From the NCBI GenBank assembly GCA_964446585.1, contig CAYUPI010000002.1, positions 1 to 64,000 on the forward strand: a DNA stretch of 64,000 bases, in the 5' to 3' direction. Made by a program: the position numbers and the translations under genes. Position 1 is the stretch's first letter; each line of letters opens with the position of its first letter. The stretch is from CAYUPI01 sp964446585 (lineage in GTDB: Bacteria > Verrucomicrobiota > Verrucomicrobiia > Limisphaerales > UBA8199). Below the pieces are notes generated by a model. The model was not told where the DNA came from and did not search any database. It was given only the letters and a program-made list of their open reading frames with translations. Below, in pieces: positions 38,327 through 48,714 of the stretch.

Positions 38327-41300
38327 TCAAGCCAGCAGCTCCTGAATCTCCTCCCAGCTCAGGGATGCCGCGAATTCCTCTTCGCCGCCGATAGTCGCCT
38401 GGATGATCTCGCGTTTGCGGTTTTGCAAGGTGAGGATTTTCTCCTCCACTGTGTCGCGCGCGATCAGCTTGTAACTCGTCACGACTTTGTTTTGACCGAT
38501 GCGATGCGCGCGATCCGTCGCCTGGTCTTCCACCGCCGGATTCCACCACGGATCGAAATGAATCACACTGTCCGCTCCCGTCAGGTTCAGGCCCACGCCG
38601 CCCGCTTTCAGGCTGATGAGAAACACCGGGATGGCGCCATCGGTTTGGAACCGCTCGACGACCGCGGCCCGATCCGTCGTGGAACCGTCGAGGTAACAAA
38701 ACTCGATGCCTTCGCCGGTGAGCTTTTCCTTCAGCAGCGTCAACATGCTGACAAACTGGCTGAAAACCAGCAGGCGATGGCCGCCGTCAATCACTTCCTC
38801 GAGCAGTTCGCCGAACAAATCCAGCTTGCCCGACGCGGTGGCGGGGTCGATGCCCTCCAGTTTCAGCAGCCGCAAATCACAGCATACCTGGCGCAGCCGC
38901 AACAACGCGCTCAGCGCCACTATCCGGCTCCTGGCGATACCTTGCGCTCCGACCGCCGCCAGCAATTCCTGGCGGCTCGCTTCGAGGACTTGCCGATAGA
39001 CGCCACGCTGCTCGGGTGTCAGTTCACAAAGTGACACCTGTTCGAGCTTCGCCGACAATTCGGGCGCCACTTCGGCCTTGAGCCGCCGAAGCATGAACGG
39101 TCGCAGACGTCGCGCCAGGCGATTCTGGGCTTCTGCGTTCTGCTCCCGCGCGATCGGTAATTCGTAACGCTCTCGAAAATCCTTCGCAGTGCCCAGATAT
39201 CCCGGCATGAGAAAGTCGAAGATGGACCAGAGATCGAGCACCGAGTTTTCCAGCGGCGTGCCTGTCAAAACGATCCGGTGCCTGGCTTTGATCGATTTGA
39301 CTGCTTGCGCATTCTGCGTTTGCCGATTCTTGATGTGCTGGGCTTCGTCGAGAGCGACGGTGTCAAACGCCAGATCGCGATACCGCTCCGCGTCGCGGCG
39401 AATCAGTGCATAACTCGTCACCACCAGGTCGCTTGCCGGAATCTGGTCGAACTGCGCATGCCGCTCCGGCCCATGCAGAGCCAAAACCTTCAATGTGGAT
39501 GTGAACTTTTCCGCTTCCGCAACCCAGTTGAACACGAGGCTCGTCGGGCAGACGATCAAATGCGGAAGCCGCTCCGCGTGCTTCAGCGCTCTGAGGAAGG
39601 CCAGCGTCTCCAGCGTCTTTCCCAAGCCCATCTCGTCGGCCAGAATGCCACCGAATCCGTTTTCTCTCAGAAAACCGAGCCAGGCCACGCCCTGCTTCTG
39701 GTACGGGCGTAGCACTTTCTCGAGATCCCCAAGCGGCGGGCATTCCAACTTCGCTTCACCACTCTGCTTTGTCGCGCGATCGCGCCACTCCGAGGGCGCC
39801 TGGATCCGCCAATGGGCGTGCTGCCGCAAAGTCGTCTCCAGAAAGCCGGCCTGGTTGTTGTGAATACGATAGCCCTGTGGGTGTTGCTGCGGCGCGCAAT
39901 CGAGCAATACCTCGCGTAATTCCTCCACGGCGCCTGTGTCGATCAGGGCCATCTTCCCATTCCTCAATCGCTTGTGGCTTTGACCCGACAACAGCAACCG
40001 CTGAATGTCCGCTGCCGAAAACGTCTCTCCTCCACTCGAGGCGAACACCACTCCCAGATCGAACCACTGCACGCCCGAGGACGTGATTTGAAACTGCGGC
40101 TCGATGCGGTCCAGGTTCCGCAACGTGCCGCGTTCCAGCCTTTCCTCCAAAGTCACGCTCCACTCCCGTTCCAGCTTCGGGTATTCACGCGCGAAGAAAT
40201 TCAACACCGCATTTTGCCCGAGCAATTGCAATTTTCCCTGGCCGTCCGGTCCGCTGAAACCACTACTCTGTAATCGTGCCAAGGCGGCGCGCTCGGCGCT
40301 GAGGTCGCGCGTCCAATAGCGCGTCGGCACGTCTGGATCCGGCAGCCAGACACTTTCCTTCGAAGCTGTCACTCCGAGGGTCATGATTCGGGATCCGTAG
40401 GCGCATTGTAGCAGCGCGCTCAGTTGCGCCAGACCTCCCTTGAGTTCCAGGAGGAAGCGCGGCGCTTGCGGTGCGAGCGTGAAATCTTCCAGTTTGAAAC
40501 TCGCTTCCAGGCCACCGGTCTAGAGCAATTCCGTCCAGTGCTGGTTGAGGAACTGTGGCACGTGTGCTCGCGGCACCCGCACCGGCCCCCGAAAGATGTC
40601 CCCGAGCATCGAAGGCAACTCGAGCGGCTGCAAGGTGTGGTCCTGCCAAATCCAATCTCCAATCCTCACAAGCGGGGCCATTCTTTCCTTCAAGGCCAGC
40701 ACGATTTCTCCATTCGCCTCGAGCGTCGCGCGCAGCAGCAGTTTGCGCAGGGTGTTTGTGACCGTGACCGCGCTGGCCTTGCCGAGCGTGATCCGCGGGT
40801 GCTCGACGAGGATCGGCAGGAATGACACAAGCTCTTTCGTTTCCAGTTGCAGGAGGGCCGGTGTCTCGCCGTTCGCCACCGTTTCAATCCACTCAATGAC
40901 CGCTGTGTCCGGGGGCGAGAAGGCATAGGACCGGTCCTTGGGCAGGGCGGTCAGCGGGCACCGTCCTCCCCTCCATTTCGCCTCGAACACCATCATCACC
41001 TTGCCGCGGGCGATGGCCTGATCGAAATTCGGCGGGAGAATGATGAATAGCTCAGCCGGCTCACCGGCCACATCCCGCTGCAGCGCTGAGGGTTTCCTGG
41101 CCGGGGTGATTTGTCTCGACCGAGCCGTCGGCGAACCCGCCGGGGCTGTCGCGACACCAGGTTGTTGCTGTTTCAACCAGTGCAATCCGACGGCGACGCC
41201 ATGCGCGCAGATCGTTCCCCACTCGCGCGCTTCGCGGCAGGTGCAGAGGTTTTCGATATCACTCTCGCTCTTGACCACCATCGAAGCGCGGAAAGAGGTC

Positions 41301-41446
41301 TCGCCCGCCTGCACGACCCCGCGCAACAGCGGGCGCGCCCAGTTGGAACTTAGCACCTGCCCCTGCTGTACGTAAGCGCGCGCGAGCTTCATGACCGCCC
41401 AACCGCCCGCCTTGCTCAGCAGGCTTTCTGAGAGTTCAACTGACAT
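38327..41446 (-). pseudogene. SWIM zinc-finger SNF2-family ATPase interrupted by in-frame TAG
   Basis: One frame runs from 41446 to 38327 (1040 codons) but has a TAG at codon 309 (40520-40522). Before it: MSVELSESLLSKAG... with a SWIM zinc finger (C68, C70, C80, H82). After it the frame continues with LEASFKLEDFTLAPQAPRF and a complete SNF2 motor (ADEMGLGKTLE, DEAQHIKN, DRAHRIGQNK). A restart at 40384 would give a 685-residue protein without SWIM. CAG to TAG is the simplest change, as GLLQTGGLEASF would read through. The enzyme class remodels DNA-protein complexes. The gene seems freshly broken, or read through at a low rate. It is co-directional with the next gene upstream, 11 bases away. 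Confidence 0.85.
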
Positions 41447-41457
41447 CTATTCGGATT

Positions 41458-42624
41458 TCATACGCCCTTCAGCACCATCTCCTGAAGTTTTGCTTCGTCA
41501 ACGTCCACACCCAGGCCTTCGCCGGTCGGCACGGCCAATTCGCCATTCTTCGCGACGAACGGATTCTTTAGAACGCTGCCACTGAGAAACTGCGGCCCGT
41601 TCAAGGCCGCCGGATATTTCAATTCATAAGTCCCGTAAAGCGCCAGCGAGGCAGCCAGAGATATGTCCGGGTCCGTCAGGCCGCTGCCCAGAAACCACAA
41701 CCCAGCTCGCTGGACGAGTTCGATCTGGCGCCGCGCCTCCGTCAGGCCGCCGACCCGCGCCAACTTGATCGCCACCCCGTCGAGCAGTTCGAGCTTGATG
41801 AACTCCTCCAACTCGACCGACGAGACAATCCCTTCATCCATGATGATAGGCAGTGCGCCCTGCTGCTTCAACCGGCGATAGCCGGAGAGACGATTGGCCG
41901 GAAGCGGCTGTTCGAACACGGGCACGCCGAGGTCGGCGAGCCGCGGCGCCACGGCCAGAGCAGTTTCTTCGTCATAGCCGCCGTTGGCGTCGGCCCAAAG
42001 AAAGCCGGCGGGCGCAAGCCGTTTCACGAGCCGGCAGAGTTCGAGGTCGAAATTCGGATCGGGCGCGAGCTTGACGTTGAAATCCCGATAACCGCGAGCT
42101 TGACCCTGAGCGACGAGCGGCTCGACTTCATCCAGCGAGCGCGGGTTGAGCGTCCAACTGAGCGTGATCCGTTTATGGCCCTGACGACTCCAACGCTGCG
42201 CGGCAGACTGCCCGAGGAGCTTGCCCGACAAATCGAACAGAGCCAAATCTACTCCCGCCTTGCAGATCGGTTGGCCGGTGGAAAACGAAGGCGCAATGGC
42301 CCGGTTCATCGCCGCCTGAACACCCTCGACATCGAAAAGATCCTGGCCGATCAACTCAGGTGCGAGGTAATGCGTGAGCGTCGAGTGCACCGTCTCCAGC
42401 GTCTCGTAACTCCACCGGGGCGACGGCCCGCTCTGACCCCAGCCAACCACGCCATTGTCCGCCGTGATTTTCACCACCAAAGTGGCCCGCCCTGACACCC
42501 GTCCTACCGGACTTTCGAAAAACTTGAATCGGCCGACCACAGGGTAGCTGACGGGGAAGCTCTCGACTTTGGCAATCTTCACGTTGATGGGCGTACCAAC
42601 AATCGTTGCTCGGAGCAAGGCCAT
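41458..42624 (-). CDS. Enolase-superfamily racemase/cycloisomerase-like enzyme
   Basis: Starts MALLRATIVGTPINVKIAKVESF (42642 is a possible longer start). The N-terminal lid domain is followed by a barrel with the superfamily metal ligands Asp (FLWADANGG), Glu (VFEQPL) and Asp/Glu (IMDEG), and a Lys in YRDFNVKLAP. It is about 390 residues. The set resembles muconate cycloisomerase/mandelate racemase-type enzymes and dipeptide epimerases; substrate cannot be fixed by eye. It starts 11 bases upstream of the SNF2 gene on the same strand. Confidence 0.8.
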   Translation of the reverse strand: MALLRATIVGTPINVKIAKVESFPVSYPVVGRFKFFESPVGRVSGRATLVVKITADNGVVGWGQSGPSPRWSYETLETVHSTLTHYLAPELIGQDLFDVEGVQAAMNRAIAPSFSTGQPICKAGVDLALFDLSGKLLGQSAAQRWSRQGHKRITLSWTLNPRSLDEVEPLVAQGQARGYRDFNVKLAPDPNFDLELCRLVKRLAPAGFLWADANGGYDEETALAVAPRLADLGVPVFEQPLPANRLSGYRRLKQQGALPIIMDEGIVSSVELEEFIKLELLDGVAIKLARVGGLTEARRQIELVQRAGLWFLGSGLTDPDISLAASLALYGTYELKYPAALNGPQFLSGSVLKNPFVAKNGELAVPTGEGLGVDVDEAKLQEMVLKGV

Positions 42625-42701
42625 CACTGTGCAACAAGTCAAAAAATGTAGTCAAAAAGATTGGTGATTGGAGGATGAAGTTTTGCTAAATGGATGCACA
42701 T

Positions 42702-43067
42702 ATGATTCGAGGATTACGAACCGTGGTTTATCACGTCACCGATCTGGCCAAAGCGAGGGCTTGGTATAATCGTGTTTTGGAGCAGGAGCCTTATTTCGAT
42801 CAGCCGTTCTATGCTGGTTACTCGGTTGGAGGCTTCGAACTGGGCTTGGTTCCCGATGGCACGCCGGGTCCTGGGGGCACGGTCGCTTATTGGGGAGTGG
42901 CGGACGCCGCAGCCGCAGTGAAGCGATTGGAAGAATTGGGTGCTACAGTGCGTGAGCAGTTGCAGGACGTGGGCGAGGGCATCCGCGTGGCGACTGTCAC
43001 AGACCCATTTGGCAACACTTTCGGCGTAATTGAAAACCCGCACTTTTCTGTCGAGAAGGTGCGATGA
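42702..43067 (+). CDS. VOC-family (glyoxalase/bleomycin resistance fold) protein
   Basis: The start MIRGLRTVVYHVTDLAKAR places a typical VOC opening (RTVVYHVTDLAKARAWYNRV), with metal-binding His near residue 12 and Glu later (FGVIENPH). Around 120 residues, one VOC module pair. It is divergent from the enolase-like gene and 63 bases before the DUF3857 gene. Possible roles are lactoylglutathione lyase, dioxygenase or antibiotic binding; no evidence favours one. Confidence 0.75.
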   Translation: MIRGLRTVVYHVTDLAKARAWYNRVLEQEPYFDQPFYAGYSVGGFELGLVPDGTPGPGGTVAYWGVADAAAAVKRLEELGATVREQLQDVGEGIRVATVTDPFGNTFGVIENPHFSVEKVR

Positions 43068-43130
43068 TGCCGACAGGCACGGCAACCAATTGCTGCTTGA
43101 TTTGCACCTCATCGCGATTACTTTCTGCAC

Positions 43131-46100
43131 ATGCTCAATACCCGAGTTTCAAAGCAACGCTCCTTGATCGCCATCGCTTTTTTCCTGGCCGCAGCGTCGT
43201 CTCTCGTCGCCGGTGAAGCCGGTCGTTACGAAGGCGGCAAGTGGGCTTTCCTGGACACAAAACGCGTGCTCGCGGCGGCGGCAGAGATCACACTAAAGAA
43301 CTATCCCGATTGCGACGAGGCAACAGTTGACAAGAAAATGGTGCGTGTCTATCGGCCGGACGGGACCGGCGAGTGCCAGGATGAGAGTTTCGTCAAGGTG
43401 CTGACCGAAAAAGGAAAGCGGAACAACCGCAGCCTCGCGCTCTATTACATGCTGCCATATTCGACCGCAGAGGCGGTGAAAATCGAAGTGATCAAGCCCT
43501 CGGGCGAAGCTGTCCCGGTGGACGTGGCTGCCAATTCGAAGGAGATGATCGACGACAGCCAAATGGGGATGAACATCTACGATCCGAACAGCAAGATTTT
43601 GCGTGTGAACATCCCCAAAGTGGAAATCGACGACATCGTCCACTCAATCATGCGCACGACAATCCAGCGCCCGATTATTCCCGGTGAGTTTTCCGACGAC
43701 AACGTGTTCGAGGGGCCAGGGTACACCCGACATTTGATTTACGAAATTTATTCGCCAAGCGCGAAGCCGCTGAAGCGGATCGTATTGCGTGACGAAATCA
43801 AGGGCACAGTGAAGCGTTCGAAGAAAGCGTTCGGGAACCAGGAGACGGTCTATCGTTGGGAGGTTAGAAATGTGCCGCGGATGTTCGATGAGCCTTCGAT
43901 GCCGCCTTATGAAATTGTTCTTCAACGCCTGCTGGTCAGCACCACGCCGGATTGGCAGGCCGTGTCCAAATGGTACTGGGAGGTTTGCAAACCGCACCTC
44001 GAGGCCACGACGCCCGAAATGCAAAAGACCGTTGACAAGCTTACGGCCGGGGCCGGCAGCGACATGGACAAAATCAAGGTAGTCTTTTACGACGTCGCGC
44101 AAAAGATCCGCTATATGGGCCTGACGCCGGAAAAGGACCGGCCCGGTTTCGAGCCGCATGACGTAAAACTGACGTTCGATAATAAGTATGGGGTTTGCCG
44201 GGACAAAGCCGCCCTCCTCGTGGCGATGCTGCAAGCGGCCGGGTTCCAGGCTTATCCGGTGCTGGTAAACGTGGGTGCCAAGAGGGACTCGGACGTGCCG
44301 GAGCCATCCTTTAATCATGCGATCGTCGGGGTTGAGCTCAAGAACCGCGAGCACGTGTTGATGGATCCGACGGCGGAAAATACCAAGGACCTGCTGCCAT
44401 CGTACGAATGCGACCAGAGCTACCTGCTCTGCCGGCCCGATGGCGACACGCTCCGAACCACCCCGATCATGCCGCCCGAACAGAACCTGATGCGCGTCAA
44501 GACCACCGCCACGTTGAACGCCGCGGGCATGCTCGAAGCCAGGTCCGAACTCGCGTTCGACGGCATCAATGACAACGCCTATCGCGAAATGTTCTCGCGC
44601 ATGAAGCCCGACGACAAACGGAGATTCTTCGAGCGCAGCCTCAAACGAACCATGCCTGGCGCGCGTTTGACCTCATTGAAAATCATTCCTGAGGACGTCC
44701 GGGACGTGTCGGCGGAACTGCGCGCCGAGCTGCAGTTCTCCGTGGATGGCATGACAGCCTCAGGCGAGGGCAAGTCGATCGTCAACTTGCCGTGGATCGG
44801 CAAGAGCATGGGCGTGGTGAATTTCATCTTGAGTGGCGCCGGCCTCGAAAAGCGCAAATATCCTTTTCGCACTGAAATCGCCTGCGGCCTGACCGAGGAA
44901 ATTTCCCTCAAACTAACCGATGGTTTCGAAGGCGCGGTGTCGATCCCGTCCTATTCGCCCATCGAGGATCCGTCAATGAGTTATCATCGGCGAGTCGAGT
45001 TCAAGGACCACGCGCTGGCGTGCACCGACGAGCTGAATCTGAAAACCGTCGAATTCACGCCCGAGCAATATCAAACGCTCAAACGGAGCCTCAAGGCCAT
45101 GGATTACGACGAGCGCAAAGCCCCGGTCATGGCCATCTCCGGCTCGACGCTTGCCAAACTCGTCGAGAGGAACTCATCGGCCAATCCCGGCGTGGAATCG
45201 AACGCGCGAATTGTGGAGAGCCGCAAGGAACTCGAAATCAAAGATGCTCACAGCGCGGTCCTGAAGGCAAAATACGTGAAGCAAGTGCTCACGTACAGCG
45301 GCAAGAAAAACGAGGCGGAATTCAAATTCTCCTACAACCCGGCTTGCGAAGAGGCGAAGTTGATCAACGCCGTCGTGATCTCCAAGGCCGGCCAGCGACA
45401 GCAGATCGCCACCAACGAAATCAACGTGATGGATGCCGGCTGGAACGCTTCCGCCAAACGCTACACCGGCGGCAAAATTCTAGTGGCAAATTTGCCCGGC
45501 GTGGACATCGGCTCCACCATCGAGGTCGAGTATCAGCTCACGACACGAGGAAAGCCTTACGTTTCCGGCTTTGAATCGTTCCAAACGATGGATGAACTGG
45601 ACCGGAAAACACTTCAGTTGACGGCGCCAGCCGACGTGCGTGTGCAGACTTTTGTGACCGGGACAGCCGGAATCGTTAAGGAAGAGACCAATGCCGCCTC
45701 AGGAGCGCAACACTTCCAGTGGCAGGCGGAAAAAGTCAAAGCATTGCCCGCCGAAGCCCAACTGCCTCCGGAATGGGTCTATATGGCGGGCGTTGAGTAT
45801 TTCGCCGGTGACCTCAAGTCCTATTTGAAGGAATTGAACGAAATCATGCTGGACCGCTCTCGGAAAGGTACGAAGGCCGCTGAGAGTGCGCGAAAACTTG
45901 CAGCGCAGGCCAAAAGCAAAACGGAAACTGTCAAAGCCATTCGCGACTATGTTGCCAAGTCCATCCGCGTGGCCGGGCCGTCATTCACCGAGCTGCCGCT
46001 CAGTGAATTGTCTCCTGCCGACACGACGCTGGCCGATGGCTACGGACACCTGGCCGACCGCGCAATTCTCTTGCACTCAATGCTCGCCGCAGCCGGATTT

Positions 46101-47009
46101 CAGCCCGAGTTCGTCATGGCCTCGGGTCTTCCGCCCATTGCCGGTATCACCAACGTCACCGCCTCGTTTCCGCTGCCTCAGACGTTCCAAACGCCCCTGG
46201 TGAAAATTGCCGTTGAAGGCGGGACCTATTACTTGAACGACACCGATCAGTACGCGCGGCTCGGCTCGACGGCCAACGACGGCCGCCTGGCCATCGCGCT
46301 GCCCGGCCAGTCGTTCGAAGTGGTCCACGCGGCTCGCGATTGCAGCGACAAGATGGAAACGACCTATACCCTGTCGCTTAGCGATCAGGGCAAGACGCGA
46401 GTGGGAATCTCACGTGAATACTACGGCGCCAACTATAACGCCAAGAACCACTATTTCTCGGAATTGCCCCCCGAAGAGCGCAAGCACTTTTTCCAGGAGG
46501 CAGTTTCCGCCGTGGCCCAGGGCGCGCGACCCATTGGGGATTTGACTACGAAATTCGACCGCTATCCCGGCCTCGAACAATTCACTGTCGAGATCGACAA
46601 CTACAACGTCGTGGATGGGAAATACTCCTACTTCGATCTGCCCTTTACGCCTTCGTTGTTTCCTCTGGGAGCGGATCAACGCACTTTGCCGTTGTTTGTC
46701 TCTCGTCAGAGCGAACGTACGTATCGCACCGAGATCGAGCTGCCCGCGAGCTTTCGGCAAATCGACATCGCGCCGCCGAGCGAAAACCTCGTGGCGCCCG
46801 ATGGCGCCGGCATGGCCAGGATTACCTCGATGGATTCCTCCGGCAAACGTGTGATCACTCACGAGCTCGCAACTTTCCCCGCGATTATCCGCGCGCAAGA
46901 TTATCCCGCCATGCTGGACATCGAAGCTGCGCTGGGCAAAAAGTCATCGAAATCCTTTCTCCTGGAAGCAACTGGACCCGTCGGCGGCGCAGGCGCAAGG
47001 CAGAATTGA
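43131..47009 (+). CDS. DUF3857/transglutaminase double-module protein, exported
   Basis: 1292 residues with a signal peptide (SLIAIAFFLAAASSLVAG). Two modules are visible. The first is a DUF3857 domain (about residues 50-250) followed by a transglutaminase-like core with Cys356 (KYGVCRDKAALL), His396 and Asp412, a complete triad. The second is a DUF3857-like segment (about 690-890) and a paralogous core YGHLADRAILLHSML (about 971) in which the Cys position is Leu974, so it should be catalytically dead. Likely periplasmic or secreted protein-crosslinking or protease-like enzyme of unknown substrate. It lies 63 bases after the VOC gene. Confidence 0.85.
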   Translation: MLNTRVSKQRSLIAIAFFLAAASSLVAGEAGRYEGGKWAFLDTKRVLAAAAEITLKNYPDCDEATVDKKMVRVYRPDGTGECQDESFVKVLTEKGKRNNRSLALYYMLPYSTAEAVKIEVIKPSGEAVPVDVAANSKEMIDDSQMGMNIYDPNSKILRVNIPKVEIDDIVHSIMRTTIQRPIIPGEFSDDNVFEGPGYTRHLIYEIYSPSAKPLKRIVLRDEIKGTVKRSKKAFGNQETVYRWEVRNVPRMFDEPSMPPYEIVLQRLLVSTTPDWQAVSKWYWEVCKPHLEATTPEMQKTVDKLTAGAGSDMDKIKVVFYDVAQKIRYMGLTPEKDRPGFEPHDVKLTFDNKYGVCRDKAALLVAMLQAAGFQAYPVLVNVGAKRDSDVPEPSFNHAIVGVELKNREHVLMDPTAENTKDLLPSYECDQSYLLCRPDGDTLRTTPIMPPEQNLMRVKTTATLNAAGMLEARSELAFDGINDNAYREMFSRMKPDDKRRFFERSLKRTMPGARLTSLKIIPEDVRDVSAELRAELQFSVDGMTASGEGKSIVNLPWIGKSMGVVNFILSGAGLEKRKYPFRTEIACGLTEEISLKLTDGFEGAVSIPSYSPIEDPSMSYHRRVEFKDHALACTDELNLKTVEFTPEQYQTLKRSLKAMDYDERKAPVMAISGSTLAKLVERNSSANPGVESNARIVESRKELEIKDAHSAVLKAKYVKQVLTYSGKKNEAEFKFSYNPACEEAKLINAVVISKAGQRQQIATNEINVMDAGWNASAKRYTGGKILVANLPGVDIGSTIEVEYQLTTRGKPYVSGFESFQTMDELDRKTLQLTAPADVRVQTFVTGTAGIVKEETNAASGAQHFQWQAEKVKALPAEAQLPPEWVYMAGVEYFAGDLKSYLKELNEIMLDRSRKGTKAAESARKLAAQAKSKTETVKAIRDYVAKSIRVAGPSFTELPLSELSPADTTLADGYGHLADRAILLHSMLAAAGFQPEFVMASGLPPIAGITNVTASFPLPQTFQTPLVKIAVEGGTYYLNDTDQYARLGSTANDGRLAIALPGQSFEVVHAARDCSDKMETTYTLSLSDQGKTRVGISREYYGANYNAKNHYFSELPPEERKHFFQEAVSAVAQGARPIGDLTTKFDRYPGLEQFTVEIDNYNVVDGKYSYFDLPFTPSLFPLGADQRTLPLFVSRQSERTYRTEIELPASFRQIDIAPPSENLVAPDGAGMARITSMDSSGKRVITHELATFPAIIRAQDYPAMLDIEAALGKKSSKSFLLEATGPVGGAGARQN

Positions 47010-47109
47010 TCGTGGGCCCGGGCCGCTCCAGCGAGCGCGAAGCGAATTATTCACGCTCCTGACTTACATCAGCCTGGCGGCTTGGTTGCTGTGACCTCCC
47101 GGTAAAAAC

Positions 47110-47188
47110 TGGTCGGAGCGACAGGATTTGAACCTGCGACGTCTTGGTCCCAAACCAAGTGCTCTAGCCAGGCTGAGCTACGCTCCGA
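47110..47188 (-). tRNA. tRNA-Pro (TGG anticodon)
   Basis: Minus strand. Acceptor stem TCGGAGC pairs with GCTCCGA, D-loop AGCTCAGCCTGGCTAGAGC, anticodon stem CTTGG around loop TTTGGGA (anticodon TGG), T-arm GCAGGTTCAAATCCTGT. The CCA end is encoded (47110-47112). Mature body 47113-47188. Confidence 0.97.
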
Positions 47189-47298
47189 ACGGGAGTTGAA
47201 TATCTCATAACCCTGGAGTCGCGCAAGCTTAATTGCCCGGCGCATTGCTCCGCGTGTTGTCGAAGAAGCGAAAAAACAACGCCCGACACAGCCTCTCA

Positions 47299-47796
47299 TC
47301 ACCAGCGACCCCAGCGATGATAATAGAACACCGGAGGACCGAAGTAGATTCTGGAGCCATAATAAACCGGCGGCCCATAATAGACCGGCGGCCCGTAATA
47401 CGGTTGCTCGTAAGGGTTCGGTCCCGGCGGCTGACTCATGTCGAACACAATCTTGCGAGGAATCCGATCCTCAGGCGTGAACAAGTGGCCCGTCCGGAAG
47501 ACCGCGGTCTGAACAAACTGGTTGGTGTTAAGCGGGAAAGCCTGAATGATGTAGTAATAGGAACCGAAGTCATGAAAGGTCCCGTCCGGGTCGCCAAAGA
47601 TTTTCAGCGTCAAAGGCGTCGTCCCGATGTATTGGCGATTGGCTTCAATTTTCACGCCAGGTTCGGAAGATTCAATTTCGACCAGGTAGGCCATCGTGCC
47701 GTGCGGACCGCGCTCCGCGCCCGGCGGGATCGTATCACACCCGGCTAAGATACCGATGAGCGCGGCGCCGCCGGCAAGAATCGAAATAGCTCTCAT
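47299..47796 (-). CDS. Lipoprotein with PEGA-like domain and YGPP tail
   Basis: The start MRAISILAGGAALIGILAGC gives a lipoprotein signal with lipobox LAGC; the frame also opens at 47820. The 120-residue middle part has the PEGA-like pattern EIESSEPGVKIEANRQYIGTTPL, found in surface-associated carbohydrate-binding modules. The C-terminus repeats YGPPVYYGPPVYYG, a Tyr/Pro-rich tail. No enzyme motif. A cell-envelope role is inferred. Confidence 0.65.
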   Translation of the reverse strand: MRAISILAGGAALIGILAGCDTIPPGAERGPHGTMAYLVEIESSEPGVKIEANRQYIGTTPLTLKIFGDPDGTFHDFGSYYYIIQAFPLNTNQFVQTAVFRTGHLFTPEDRIPRKIVFDMSQPPGPNPYEQPYYGPPVYYGPPVYYGSRIYFGPPVFYYHRWGRW

Positions 47797-47946
47797 AGAT
47801 AGACTGGTTTCACTTTCCACAAATAGCTTCGCTCAGCCGGTCGCCGTTTGCAAGCCGCTGGGCCTCGAGTTTTGTTGCTGGCAGTTGTCGGCCGTTAGGC
47901 GCTCGACTTTCACCAGCACGAAAGCAATCCTGCTTGCAATCTGACC

Positions 47947-48714
47947 ATGAATCTTGCCGTTGAGACCGCAGGGTTGACACGCCAGTTCGGCGACCTGCGC
48001 GCGGTGGATGCGATCGATTTGCGAGTCGAACGCGGCACCTTTTACGGCTTTCTTGGCCCGAATGGCGCGGGCAAATCCACCACTATCAAGATGTTGACCG
48101 GCTTGCTGGCGCCGACGTCAGGCACCATGCGGCTGTTGGGGGAGGACCTCGCGCAACCGGCTCAGGCCCTGGCCGTCAAGCAGCGCCTCGGTGTCGTGCC
48201 GGAAAACCTGGGTTTATTTGACAATCTGACCGGCCGAGAATATCTGACGTTCATCGGCCGGATGTATCTGTTGCCGCGCGAGGTCGCGCGCGAGCGCACC
48301 GACGAGCTGTTGGCGATGATGGACCTGGCGAAGGAAGAGAAAAAGCTCGCGCTCGAATATTCGCATGGGATGAGGAAGAAGCTGGCCCTGGCGGCCGCCT
48401 TGCTGCCCAACCCCGAACTGCTATTTCTGGATGAGCCCTTTGAAGGCATCGACGCGGTCGCTTCGCGCGTGATCCGCGACGTGCTCAAGCGCGCGGTCGA
48501 ACGCGGCGCGACGGTATTTCTCACCTCGCACGTGCTGGAAATCGTCGAACGCCTCTGCACGCACGTCGGCATTATCGCCAAAGGTAAGTTGGTCTGCCAG
48601 GAGTCGATGGCCGAATTGCGCGGTAACGGCTCGCTGGAAGAGCGGTTTCTGGAAGTCGTCGGCGCCGGGCAGATCGAGGGCCAGAAACTGAGCTGGCTCA
48701 CGGGAGACCCATGA
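47947..48714 (+). CDS. ABC transporter ATP-binding protein
   Basis: 255 residues. Walker A GPNGAGKST at 37-45, Q-loop VVPENLGLF, signature YSHGMRKKL (Ser-His instead of Ser-Gly-Gly), Walker B LLFLDEPFEGID, and switch LTSHVLEIVERL. The C-terminus shows no extra domain. It overlaps the permease gene by 4 bases (ATGA), so translation is coupled. This pair resembles NatA/NatB-like exporters. Substrate is unknown. Confidence 0.9.
   Translation: MNLAVETAGLTRQFGDLRAVDAIDLRVERGTFYGFLGPNGAGKSTTIKMLTGLLAPTSGTMRLLGEDLAQPAQALAVKQRLGVVPENLGLFDNLTGREYLTFIGRMYLLPREVARERTDELLAMMDLAKEEKKLALEYSHGMRKKLALAAALLPNPELLFLDEPFEGIDAVASRVIRDVLKRAVERGATVFLTSHVLEIVERLCTHVGIIAKGKLVCQESMAELRGNGSLEERFLEVVGAGQIEGQKLSWLTGDP

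Noticed and set aside
40384..40522. Stop codon reassignment (TAG read as sense)
   Set aside because: Other genes, such as the RCC1-like gene, end with TAG, so the code is standard and the TAG is a local mutation.
47110..47188. tRNA-Pro as integration site of a genomic island
   Set aside because: No duplicated 3' end of the tRNA and no integrase nearby.
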